Part shown: piece by piece, positions 11,261 through 21,904 of the stretch | Layout of the letters: each line of letters opens with the position of its first letter | Numbering within the stretch: the first letter of the stretch is position 1 | NCBI GenBank assembly: GCA_001414345.1 | Contig: LLCB01000026.1 | Coordinates: forward strand, 248,001 to 312,000 | Reading direction: 5' to 3' | DNA: 64,000 nt | Source of the DNA: Hymenoscyphus infarciens | Taxonomy: Eukaryota; Ascomycota; Leotiomycetes; Helotiales; Helotiaceae | The notes under the pieces: model-generated | The model's input: only the letters and a program-made list of their open reading frames with translations | Told to the model about the DNA's origin: nothing | The model's database searches: none | Position numbers and translations under genes: made by a program

Positions 11261-12133
11261 TTACTTGTGCAATTTTGTGCTTTGTGTACTTTGTGTACTC
11301 AAGGCACATCCTCGCCTGGGTGAGGTCCAGTATCTGATGTTGCTCTTCCTCGGTAGTCGACTTTCTGGTTCCTTTCTATTTTTCGATTCTTTCAGACAAG
11401 CTTGAAGGGTGGTTTCAGTCCACACAGGCCCATCATCTAAATCATCGGGAGATTGCTTCGTGCCAGGAGGACCCTCTGAGTTAGGAAGTTCAAGGAGAGG
11501 TCGGGCTTCTTAGGTGACCTCTGAATCCACGCTAGTTGATTTGTATTCTTGAAACTCTGTTTCTGTGTTTGCGTTCTGGTTGAGATTGTTAGCCCGAAAG
11601 TTTGGCGGTGTCAAGAGAAGAGTATCGCGATTGTTGGATTCTAGAAAACCACACTTGCGGTATGAATTGCTCACGCCTGTTCTATCCAAAACTAAACCCT
11701 CAATACACGAACCACCATCCACGAAACATCGTTGTCTAACAGGCATGAATAATATATCCTCGATTTGTTGGTCTTCCTTTGTGTCGAAGAAAGAGATACA
11801 ACCCATCTTCCATGGTGCTGGATTTGATTTTGCGTGGTAGATGAGTTAGGTATCCGGGTCTCAAGGCCCCGTATGCTTCTTAATTGACGTTTTATTATCA
11901 AAAACCCGTTGGATACCTAACCCAACAAGCCTTTCGTGACTAACGTCACCTTCGGTTCCTGGATGTCCACCATAGATATTTCCCGGTCAGTGAGAGTCTT
12001 TGGGTTTCGTACCGATGACCAAGAGGGCGCATAGTAAGGGCATATTCTGTTAGAAGGCTCAATTCCTGGCGCTACTCTCCAAACAAACTCACGAGGAAGA
12101 TGTTCCCCCCATAAACCAGCAACATACTCGTTA

Positions 12134-12147
12134 CCCCCCCCCCCCCC
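12134..12147. repeat. Poly-C tract in the HET relic
   Basis: Fourteen C in a row, read as a glycine run on the minus strand just before 'EYVAGLW'. A second run of eleven C lies at 12286-12296. Slippage here could also have shifted the frame. Confidence 0.8.
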
Positions 12148-12350
12148 ATCAGATGTGCAAACTCTTTTGCAATTGCAGAAATCGCAACCAGCCGGTCTCT
12201 TTCCACGGTCAAGGAGCAACGGGTGTAATTGTGGGGCAGAATACCCCACGCTTCACGTGCCTTCGCTCCCTACGAAAGCAAAGCGCCCCCCCCCCCTGTC
12301 GTGGGTGTTCTATACTATACGGAACATGGCCTAATCGAGGCCCTTGTTAG

Positions 12351-12956
12351 AGGGTTTATAAGGAAGTTTTAGGTAGAGATTAGTGTCAAAAAGCAATAAT
12401 ATTCTACAAGGGTAAAGGGCCTATAATTAATAAATAATCGATAAAGCTTAGACTTTTTTAAAGTATTTTAAAATAAGAATTATTTTAAATTTTAAATTCA
12501 TACTCCCGCTCCCTCCTCCTCTCTCCTTTTTAAACGTAGAAAGATTCTTCTATGTTACTTTAAAGGCAAGGAATTTAGAAGCTTATCTATAGACGCGCGT
12601 ATATATATAAGCACGCGAAGTAGTAAACTTTATCTAAAACGTCTAATTTTATTACTTATTCTTTTAAAAGAAGCGATTTCGTAGAAGTAGAGGATTAGCA
12701 AAAAAAGAAGAGAGTAATTAGGTAATCGTATAACGTAAGGCTCTTTCTAAATACTAAGAGCACTAACTATTCCTTAAAAGAGGAGCTAGAGCACGGACTA
12801 TTCCTTAAAAGAGGACACGTAACAGCTATAACCTCTATAGCCTCTTAAAACGCTTAAAACTATAAAGCTAGCGCTCGTAGTCTCTACTCCGCTTTCTTAA
12901 ATTCCACTTTTTAATCCTGACTAGCTTACTTATAGGGATAAAAACCCTTATTAGAG
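12351..12956. mobile_element. AT-rich RIP-like insertion inside the HET relic
   Basis: About 600 bases with RIP-like composition interrupt otherwise balanced sequence and separate the two halves of the HET gene. CCCTTGTTAGAG at 12341-12352 and CCCTTATTAGAG at 12945-12956 form a near-exact direct repeat at the edges, differing by one G-to-A. The ends also look weakly inverted (AGGGTTTATAAG against AGGGTTTTTATC in reverse). It contains a tandem pair of CTATTCCTTAAAAGAGGA near 12766-12813. No coding trace. Element type unknown. Confidence 0.55.
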
Positions 12957-13537
12957 TATACTAGACACACCGAGGGAGTGTTCTGGATATTCATCTTACT
13001 TTCGTAGGGTCTGGGGAATCGAGATTTCCCATCAGTTCGAGTAGTGAAGGAAATTCCATGTAGTAATTGTGTAAAAAAGAGGGAGTCCCAAGTGGGAATG
13101 ATTCACAAGCTCGCTTTGAAAAAAATAGCAAGCATTCTATCTGCGGGTTTTGGTGTAGCAGTACGTACTATGGCAAAGCCGCTGCTGAGGAAAAACAGGA
13201 ACACGCTCACCAGTTCTTGACATTCCCAAAATAATTGATTCTGACCACAGTGGAGTTTGCGTGGTGAAAGAAATCTCTCCTGCTGATCCCATGCTCTTTG
13301 ATTCAGTGGAGCTCGCTCCACGCCTTCGAGGTACACGTTTTAGGGGACCAATTCACAGTGACGCCGAGTTGGATGGGCGGTACTTGCCCTATTGACCAAG
13401 CACCCTTGAACCACTAATGGAAACCTCTTGAATAGACAGCCGCCTCCAGCACTAGACGACGCCTCCGTGGTAGTTGGTTTTGGTTTACTTCTTGAAATAG
13501 ATTGTATGAATAAAGCGCAGCGCATAACACCCTCCAC

Positions 13538-14319
13538 GGCGGTGGCCCTCAGAGAGCCAGCCGAGCGTTGTTGTGCTAGCTAGAGGCCAAGTGACGACGC
13601 ACTGCATAGCTTGGATTGGACATCCATACTTGACGCTATGGAATACAGCAATGAGAGAATAGAATGATTTGAGATCAATGATGAGTTTTGGAATAACCCC
13701 CTCTCCGTTGTCGGTGTGTCACACAAACATGGTTCTATAAGTTCTAACCAATCAATTTTTTCTTTCGCTTATTTACTATTGATAGATCGAGGAGGGTATT
13801 AGCCATCCAAATATACTGCGGATATCAAAGCCGTAGTAAATCGTTACTTGGTTGTCGTTGTTCTAGCTCTCTAGGGCAATTCAAAGCGGTTAATTGTAGA
13901 TAGTTAAAATTATTGTTCTAAGTACTTAGGTTAATTACTAAGAATTGCTCCAGGGAGTTTGAATAACGAGAGAGGTAGGTAGGTGCGAACCTTCATTGCA
14001 AGTATACATCGAGTATTTATGTTAGATTGTTCGTTTTAATCTCTCTGGTCACTTTTTGGGCACGTTCTCCTGGTCGGACTGACCAACTTCCAGCGAAACG
14101 AAAGTGCGCATACTTCCTTTTGGATATACAAACTATACCAAGTACCGCGTAATAATCCTTCTGCCACATCTGACAAGCGTGATTCCATTAGAAAACCGTT
14201 ACGTGCTATCTGTGGCATTCACAACTAAACAGTATTTGAGAGACTTGATCTACATAAGTTCTCCCAAACCCGAAAACCTTTCTATCACATATTCCAGAAC
14301 TCGACCCTCTAGTCATCTT
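13538..14319. other. Intergenic region, no gene seen
   Basis: May include the lost start and promoter of the HET relic. The part 13740-14040 is moderately AT-rich. No supported open frame. Confidence 0.4.
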
Positions 14320-16110
14320 CTACTCCTCACCACCAATCCCCAACCCTATTAAGGTCAGAGTCGCCACGTTCATCACGAAAACAACCCCCCAAATAAAAAA
14401 CGCCCCAACAGTCGTCCCCCAATTATTCGCCAAACTCACCGTCCCCTCCCAGCTCCCCTCTAAACTCCTACCAACATCATAACTCAAAATCCCATCCACA
14501 ACACCCACAGGTTCTGCCCCATCATCAACATTAACCCGCATATACCGATGACAACTCGTATACCAAATCAACGGAAAAGTCAGAAATATCAGGGCAACAC
14601 TAAGCACAACATTGCAAGCATTCAAAGCAGCCGCCAAACCTTCCTGGCCTGTAGAAGCAGCAATTATCAAAGCAGGAATACAAGCAATACATCTCGTCGA
14701 AAGCCGTCTTAAAAAGGGGTGGATCCGCCAATTCATCGCTCCTTCACAGACTAATTGTCCCGCCATGGTTGCAACGATCCCGGAACTCAAACCGGAGAAT
14801 AGTAATGAGAGGGCAAAGATGGTGCCGCTTGCATGGCCGATTGTGGAGATGAATAGTTCATACATTCCTGGGAGTGTGGCTTCCACGGAATTGGGGTAGA
14901 AGCGAGAGGCTGCTACAATGAGGATTGCGGCGTTTACGAATATTGTTACGACGAAGAGAGTTACACACAGTTCGGCGATACTCCAGGACATGCAGGAGGC
15001 GATTGCTGAAAGGGTTGGACGATAAAGGGGAATTGCGAATTTTGAATTCTGTGAAGGGAGGGCGTCGTGGTAGGTTGAGCGAGAGCGGTCGAAGTCTTGC
15101 ATTCGAGCTTGGACGAGACCGGATCCAAGGTAGAGAGCATGCGGCATTAAAGTACCCCCTAGGATGGCGCAGGATTGGTAGAGGCTTGTGGATTTTGTGA
15201 GAATGCAGATTTGGTCAAGAACTTGGAAACTTACCCCTCGGAGACAAAAATCTCTCTCGATGGTAGGAACCCCTTGAATACTTGCCCAACTGGTGCAGTG
15301 ATAAGAGACAACTCGATGCAGAAGCTGACGAAAACACCTATGATAAAGATACCGACGAAAAGCTCGAAGAGTCGGATATCTCTCAGCGATCCATCAGGTT
15401 TGTAGAAGAAAAGAATAAACAAAGTATCTGCCACTGCTAAAGCACATCCGCCAACCAGTGGTATTTCTGGAATCAGCAAGTTGATTGCAATTGCTGTTCC
15501 AATTACCTAGAGACAGTCAGCACAGTTTTAATACCACGTGGATAAGTAGATAAAGGTTAAGATCTTGAAAGCTGACTTGTCCAATATCCGTACAAATAAT
15601 CGCAGCTTCAGCCATAAAATAAAGAAAGAAATTGAGCCATGGAGGTAAATAAGCACGATTCATCTGCGCCAAATCCAATCCAGTAACACATCCCAATTTT
15701 GTCGCCAAAGCCTGTTGAAAATTAGCCATGCCTCCATCTCCCTTTTGAAATGGATGAAACAATACCTGGAGATAAATAGCAATGAGATTAGACATAAGTA
15801 TCATCACTAACAATTTAAACTCAAATTGGGCTCCCGATGTCAAGGCCGTTTGGAAATTATCCGGATCCACGTATGCTACGCTTATGATCGTTCCTGGACC
15901 GAGAAATTTACCAAATGTGAGTAGCGAATTCCAGAATCTCTTTCCATTTTTGAGGACTGATGATCCGGGAGCATTCACCGCAATACTTCCGGAATTTTGA
16001 GTCGCAAGGCTGTTTCCTTTTTCCAGGGTGGTATCCAAAGCCTCCTTACTTGCAGACTGGGAAGGTGCGTAAGTCGCTTCTGGTTCAACAGAGTCTTGAA
16101 TGGCAGCCAT
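14320..16110 (-). CDS. NRAMP-family divalent metal transporter (Smf-like)
   Basis: Moves Mn2+, Fe2+ or similar ions with protons across plasma, endosomal or vacuolar membrane. Three exons: 15577-16110, 15235-15506, 14320-15184; introns of 70 and 50 bases. The product is about 556 residues. TM1 carries the metal-site motif DPDN at 82-85 ('SVAYVDPDNFQTAL'); TM6 carries 'GGTLMPHALYLGSG' with MPH at 282-284; a 'LSSGIVATMAGQLVCEG' motif follows. The 50-residue N terminus is polar and probably cytoplasmic. The start chosen is 'MAAIQDSV' at 16110; the frame stays open upstream to a possible ATG at 16221, so a longer N terminus is possible. Residue 279 is Gly where most family members have Ala in the A-x-x-M site. 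Confidence 0.93.
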
Positions 16111-17298
16111 GACTCCTGGAAAGACTCGACGAGCGTCCCAAACAAAACACAAATAATTCAAAAGACGACAGATACCCTCATCAATCCAAGACTTGACAAG
16201 ACAGAAGGGCACCCCCACCACTTAAACCGAAACCCAAGAAGACGCCATAAAGGGAAAATCCATCCTAAGGTGATACACAGTGCCTGACAATCCACCCAGC
16301 CCTTGCTAAATGAATTGATGGCTGCTTTTCCCCGTCACTTGACCAAGCTCGCAAACATATGTTCATGTCGTGAAACTTATAAACTGCGACAATAAACGAA
16401 AAAGGGGATATGTTCTCTCCTCGTGATTGGTGTTTACCAAAAGCCCAGTCCCGCTTTGTCCGGGAATACCTCCCGACAAATGGTAAACTTCTCACCAACC
16501 AGAGCAACAGCATTCCCAGGAACCCCAAATCCCCTGCCACAAGTAGAAGAATATCCTGCAAACGTTGAGAGCTGTGATTTTTGTGCCAGCAACGCTGCAA
16601 GGCAACGCACCAGAAGGAGGCAAGATAATTCGCTACCTTGCGATCTGCCAGGCTTGGCGGTTTAGCATGTGAAGTCTTCTATAGTTTCCCAGAGAATACA
16701 GTTAATCACCTCTCTACACTAAACCCATACGATTCGTCAACGGAACTTGCCGCGCTCAAAAGGACAGACAAGACCAACATGCCACAGTCCCATTCATCAT
16801 ACAAGAGAGAAACCCTATTCAAAATATCCCATCATCTCATCATGCCTACAAAACAATAAGCTTCACGTTTCCTGGTATTTCCCCCACCCCCAATTCCAAT
16901 TCCAATTCCCAATTCCTAGATCAAACCCCTTAAAGTACTTCTCCAATCATGAAATTTTCGAAAACGTAAAATATCGCCCAAAGAGAACCTGACAAGATTC
17001 CATTAAATCACCATGCAGATAACACATATTATCGCGCCAGCTTCGCCTTTCAGAACCATTATCCAAGCACCTTAAAAACACCTAGTCGTCGGATACCAAG
17101 AGATACCAAAAAGACCCTTCTACGATGCATATGCCCCTGGCGCAAACCCATGTTTTGGTCTCTCATTGTTACAAAATAAATTCGAAAAAAACCTCCCAAA
17201 AATATTCCTCATATCCCAATGGTTCTCATGATAACATGAGCAAAATTATGTCGCTTTTGAAATGGTATCGGGTTTCCTTCTTTTATTCAGTCCGTCGT
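16111..17298. other. Intergenic region, NRAMP upstream and sfl1 downstream
   Basis: About 1.2 kb holding the NRAMP promoter and the 3' end of the HSF gene. Only a short CAATTC tandem stretch at 16891-16916 stands out. The open frames here lack domain features and I reject them. Confidence 0.45.
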
Positions 17299-19312
17299 TT
17301 ATTGTAGTCGTTTTCTCTTTCGGTCTTCTTCTCTTAAATCCTCTTCGTGCTCCTCGTCGCGTTCTGCTGTTTCCGCGGGATTAAGTATATGAGCCATGCT
17401 CCCTCTACGAGTTGGAGGTCCTGAACTGTCCTTTAACAGCCCGGTTGGTGTTTTGTCTCGAGATGCCCCCCATGACCAAGAATTCAGGTATTCGGCCGTG
17501 CTTCCATTAGAAAAAGGAGGGGTCGTCGGCCGGGATATATCAGTCCGGCTCTGTGTGGAAGCATTTGTGAGGGAATATGAGCTGAAGCTGTCTCTGATGC
17601 GTTGATCCTCATTCATGGCAGTCGAGGTCCTCTTTGGTGACGAGGGCCATTGCGATGAAGACTGTCCTGATGCAAATGGAGAGGTATTGGCTTGCCAACC
17701 AGGCACGTTGCGAATGTCGGCCGATGTGTGACGACGGGCCAAATTTCCAGGCGGCGATGTAGCCACGGCAAGAGGGTGTGGTGGTGGCGGTGGAGGTGGA
17801 GCTTGAGGTCGAAGTGAGCTGGGAGAGGACTGAGCGGTACTTGCCGACATTGAACCATATCGACGTGGAGGATTGATAGCTAGCTGCGAGGAGAATGGAG
17901 GCTTGTAAAAGTTTTGACGTGGAGGAACGCCCAAGTTAGGAGGCCCCCTACGAGGGTCGTCTTGAGGCATTTGCCGTGGAGAGACAGGCGCGTTGTCTAG
18001 TGAAAGGTTCGAAAAATATGGACGGCTCCCGGAGAATGGTGGCTCAGGGGGTTCCTCCATTGATCTGATGATTTCGGCTTGCCGCTGAATCTCAGCCTGC
18101 ATATTGATAACTACGAGAAAATTAGCGAAGGAAGAAAGCTAGGGTTGATTATGCCTACCATCTCTGTGCAGAGGTGTATCCGGGTTTGGGACTAGTGATA
18201 GAACAGCACGGGACATATCATGGTTCAACTAGAAATCATTAGTGGCTTGATAACCATCCAAAGGTATTTTGTGGCGTACCTGAAGCGAACGGGACAGCGC
18301 GTCCATCACGATCTGGTTTCTAACATGTAGGAACTGTGAGTTATCCTCACTTCTCTGTAGGCGAGAATGCATGTCATAGAGTGTGTGTTCAAGATTTGTT
18401 AGTCTTGACTCAGTCGAATCTTGCATTGGGTGTAGTGGTTCCGCGGGGTTTCCGGGTGGAGGAAGTGGGGGTTTTGGAGCAGAATAGGAGTCACGATGAA
18501 CCAAGGCGTGCCGTGAAGCTCGACGTTTGATTTCACGCAAGCCAACTAGGTCTCCCCTTTTGAAATTGCCATTTCCGTGTTTGAATTCCCATAGTGGTGA
18601 CTCGGGAGAGCCGGTGTGGAAAACATCGCTCACTGAAAGAGAGTTAGATGCATGCTATGCAATGATGGCTGTGTATTTTGATATACCTTTGTGAAATCCA
18701 TACATATTCAACTGTCGCACGAACGAGGAAATGTTTGTGTGCTTGAAATATTGCCTGTGTAATACATGAGTGAAACTCGAAAAATCGAGGCCAGGTCTCG
18801 ACTTACGATAGAACCTTTGAAAAATCATTGGAGGGCGACATGACAAAACTCTCGGCTGAATTCGACCAGGATATCAGATGCTGTATGTTCTGGTCCTCCA
18901 ACATGCTGCGATTTGGTCAATGACAGATCTGAGAGAATTGCCTGACCGAAACTCACTTGTATAGCTTGTGAATGAAAGCAGTCTGCACGACTTTTGGCTG
19001 CTGAGCACCTGCTGCAGCTGCCGCCGCTGCATTGGGCCCAGCCAGACTGCCCGAACTTGGCTGGTCGCCCATGCCCATATGTTGCTGCTCTTGGACACCG
19101 TTTGTATCGTTGTCGGGACTCGTTCGTGCTGGAGGGGCCATCATGGCCGACGAAGGGGGAGTGACGTCCATGGGATCTCCAGGCGATGGGGATGGAGCAG
19201 AGGTCTGTAGGAGGGGGGTTTGGATGATTGGGATGGTTCGAGGGTCGCGAAGTGCTGCGCTGGCTTCGGTCATGAAAGGGCCTCGCTGCACACTCTCATC
19301 GGTGGTATTCAT
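17299..19312 (-). CDS. sfl1: HSF-type transcription factor, Sfl1-like
   Basis: Nuclear DNA-binding regulator of the Sfl1/Mga1 branch of heat-shock-factor-like proteins; in yeast Sfl1 represses flocculation and invasive-growth genes. Six exons: 18957-19312, 18807-18905, 18687-18754, 18280-18632, 18159-18228, 17299-18110; introns of 48-54 bases. About 585 residues. Residues 1-105 are polar and Ala/Pro rich. The HSF domain runs from 'QTAFIHKLYN' near 110 through 'HTNISSFVRQLNMYGFHK' to 'WEFKHGNGNFKRGDL' near 200. A heptad-like coiled coil ('SRLTNLEHTLYDMHSRLQ') follows, then a long Ser/Pro-rich disordered tail and a basic end. The start is the first ATG in the frame; it is open upstream to about 19470 without an ATG. 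The intron positions inside the domain are supported by frame. Confidence 0.92.
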
Positions 19313-20040
19313 AGTTCGCGTCACCTGGGATTCATCGTCAATTCCTGTTCGTCGCAATCGAAATCGTATTTTCCTGGCTGCTGCTGCTGCTGCTGCTGAA
19401 GGTTCTGGCTCTGCTCTCGAGGAGGGGAGAAGGGGGGGGGGAGATATCACTGGGTCGGACGAACGCACCTCATGGCAACTTGTGGGCAGTCTCGAGAGTG
19501 ATGATGTCTTCCGCGAGGGAAGCTCTGTAGCAAAATGGCAGAAGCTCTTCTTTGTCCTGTGCTGTGCTGTGCTACTACTGATCTGCAGCTATCCGCGACC
19601 GTGGCCGTGGCCGACCAGGGTGACTTTTGAGCCGTGCTGCCACTCAGCCTCGCTGCACGAAGCGATCTGCTTGGGATTGGATTGGGCAATTGGCAGGGCA
19701 GCGATTGAGTGCGATGACGATGCGACCAAAGGTGTCACTGCGCCTGGCCTGGAAAGGAGAGGGGGAGAAGGACGACCGGCGACCCAAGGGTTGGTGAGCA
19801 ACGGGGTGGGAGAGAAGAGAAAGAAATGGTGTTGACGACGTGAGAGGGAGATGCGCGCGGAGGCGCTTTGGTGTTGTCCTGTAAGTAGGGGAGTGAGAAC
19901 GCTACACGCTGTGCAGGTGGTAGACGGGAGAGGTACGGAGTAGGTAGCGAGAGGTAGCGAGAGGAAGTGGAGGGTACCGTACCTAGGTACTTGTAGCGAG
20001 TGGTATTTAGCGTAGCGAACACCACTCCGGGGCATCGAGC

Positions 20041-20072
20041 GTGCGTGCGTGGGAGCGTGCGTGCGTGGGAGC
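20041..20072. repeat. 16-bp tandem pair
   Basis: Two exact copies of GTGCGTGCGTGGGAGC in the sfl1 upstream region. Confidence 0.85.
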
Positions 20073-20238
20073 GAGCAATATTAAACCTCTGGAAAAAAGG
20101 GGCAGAGACGGCAGCTCATCTCTCTCTTGCACATCCTTCATCACTCTCAGCGTGCTTTGTTTGGATCGTGTATCTTACCTGACCTGGCTGCAACTGGCGA
20201 TGCCAGTGGTTGCGATAGCTGAGCTGAACCTCTAATCA

Positions 20239-20258
20239 ATATCGATATCGATATCGAT
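20239..20258. repeat. ATCGAT microsatellite
   Basis: ATATCG repeated about three times, a self-complementary run in the sfl1 upstream region. Confidence 0.85.
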
Positions 20259-21904
20259 AGCCAGGGGTTGAGAGGACGAGGGGAGGCCAACGCACCCACG
20301 TGAACTGCTTCTAGGAATTGGGGAAACTGGGGGCCGGTTAGGGGAGAAAGGGGGCTGGGCTGGCAACATGGGCATGGCAACATAGGGGCCATAAGCGGTG
20401 CCATTAAGACGAGGGATTCGCTCCGTCGACGACCGTTGAGCATTCGCATCGATGATTGGAACGATTCTGAGAATTTCGCCCCCAGAGATACTTCTACAGC
20501 TTCCATCGTCTTTGCAAGTTCAGCTCCGGTCAACCTCCACTCAGCTCTTGTCAACCTCACCTCCCACATACTCCGTCCGTATCGATATCAACTCTTGAGT
20601 CTTGACCCCCAACTCAATACTCGAGCAGCACTCACTGCACTGCACTGCATGCCCGGAATAGTTTTCAGACGCACACTTCCCATGTGGACACGGATTGCCG
20701 ATGCCGATGAGGCATGGAAGGAAATGCATGGACATGTAACAGGTATATCGACTTCCAGAAGGACGAGGACCGAGCCATCACTTGAGCACTCACTCGGGGC
20801 GTGAGACCCCCTCCCTCTGCCTTTCTCGCGCTCTACTCCGTAGTTTCCCAGACCAGAATCGAGTCATCAGATCAAATAGGAATTGGTCCCTATATTTCTC
20901 CCATACCCCTCGCTAGTAAAGGCTCATCCGGCGTGAAACGAGATGTTCAGACGCAAGGCGCAAACTGCCATCCGGTGGTGTACCAGTGATTGAATCGCCT
21001 TCCATCGAGTTCCTTCTCGCTTGCCGCATACTCTATTGGAAATGGTGAGATGGTCACACGTCGTACTGTGCATACTCCGGCCAGATCCCACCAGTATGGA
21101 CGCCTGTCCCATCTGTCCCTCTGTACCAAGTAGATTCTGTCCTTCCCTCTTCGTCAACCGATTCGGTCTCGCCAGGCTCGTCTAGGCCATGGTGATGCAT
21201 CGCACAAGAATCGCAAGATGCACCTCCTTGGCTCTGTCTGCCCTTGATTGCTCTTCCGGCTAGACTGGCCGAGTTTCAATCATCCACAGTGCTTGACGAC
21301 GGCAACAGTTACCCTCACCGCGCTTGTCCTTGTGGAAGCTTGTCAAGTTGAAGAAAAAAGTGGCTCTTGCCTCGGTATAGATTACTCGTAAGAAAAGAAG
21401 TTTGAAATGGGAGGGCAGTACCTCGTACCAAGTAATCGTGTTTCAGCAAAGACGGTATTTCCTCTTCAAGCATCTGAACGGCAGACGAGCGATATCAAAA
21501 ATGTCCGAGGATGGATTTATGCCGTTATGAGGGATGCGTAGAATATGCAGAAGATGCAGACCTTGTTCCAGAGAGGTTTCTAGAAGAGATCAACACGCGC
21601 CAGAAGAGAGGGAAGAACAGCTATTTCCGAGCTCGCTACTGGAAGTTTGGAACTTGGAGCGTGTGAAGAGTTAGATCTGAATAAATGTATGGTTCGTTGC
21701 CTCGTTGTTAGCCTCAGGTGAGACTGTGGCTGATAAAATGTGGCTGATTATCACGAGATCACGTTTCTTCCTGACCTCAGGTTGCTTCCAGCATCATATC
21801 TCCCATATCTTGACATCTTCTGGAGAAAGTACCTATCCGTCCAACATCAACATGCCAGCGTGTTCTGGCCAACTCTACCACCAGTCTACGGAGTTACCAG
21901 CAAC

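Larger units (their letters stand above)
11261..13537 (-). pseudogene. HET-domain (heterokaryon incompatibility) pseudogene
   Basis: Pieces of one HET protein lie in order on the minus strand. Upstream part 13537-13103: 'GGGCLFKRFPLVVQ' then the HET signature 'RAWDQQERFLSPRKLH' and 'QLFWEC'. Downstream part 12249-11261: 'EYVAGLWGEHLPREFVWRV', 'YYAPSWSSV', 'VSNGFLIIK' and 'CIEGLVLDRTG', all typical of the region after the HET domain. Breaks: in-frame stops TAA at 13340-13342, TAG at 11917-11919 and TAA at 11510-11512, each explicable as a CAA or CAG codon after C-to-T change; a frame change between about 11760 and 11806; and an AT-rich insertion at 12351-12956. The start is not found. Intact HET proteins trigger cell death on fusion of unlike hyphae; this copy cannot be functional as read. 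Confidence 0.8.
19313..21904. promoter_or_regulatory. Long divergent upstream region of sfl1 and the F-box gene
   Basis: 2.6 kb without a supported gene, unusually long for this compact island. It holds several simple repeats: a CTG run near 19379-19397, a 16-bp tandem pair at 20041-20072 and an ATCGAT run at 20239-20258, and the palindromic GGTACCGTACCTAGGTAC near 19974. Several open frames of 60-140 codons exist on both strands but are low complexity and contain no family motif. Probably a long 5' leader and promoter for a developmental regulator. Confidence 0.5.

Noticed and set aside
13103..13336. Two separate small genes at 13103-13336 and 13340-13537
   Set aside because: They are in the same frame, separated by one TAA, and together read as a HET domain.
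16265..16600. 111-codon minus-strand frame upstream of the NRAMP gene
   Set aside because: No ATG-supported start with good context, no motif; lies in the promoter region.
19313..19468. N-terminal extension of sfl1 to 19468
   Set aside because: The codon at 19468 is GTG; the first ATG in frame is 19312.
19032..19835. 267-codon open frame antisense to sfl1 exon 1
   Set aside because: It overlaps the HSF exon and its GC-rich upstream region; no domain, composition follows the antisense of Ala/Pro-rich coding DNA.
20147..20569. 140-codon open frame on the minus strand upstream of sfl1
   Set aside because: Low complexity composition, no motif, and equal-sized frames on the other strand; likely leader or promoter DNA.
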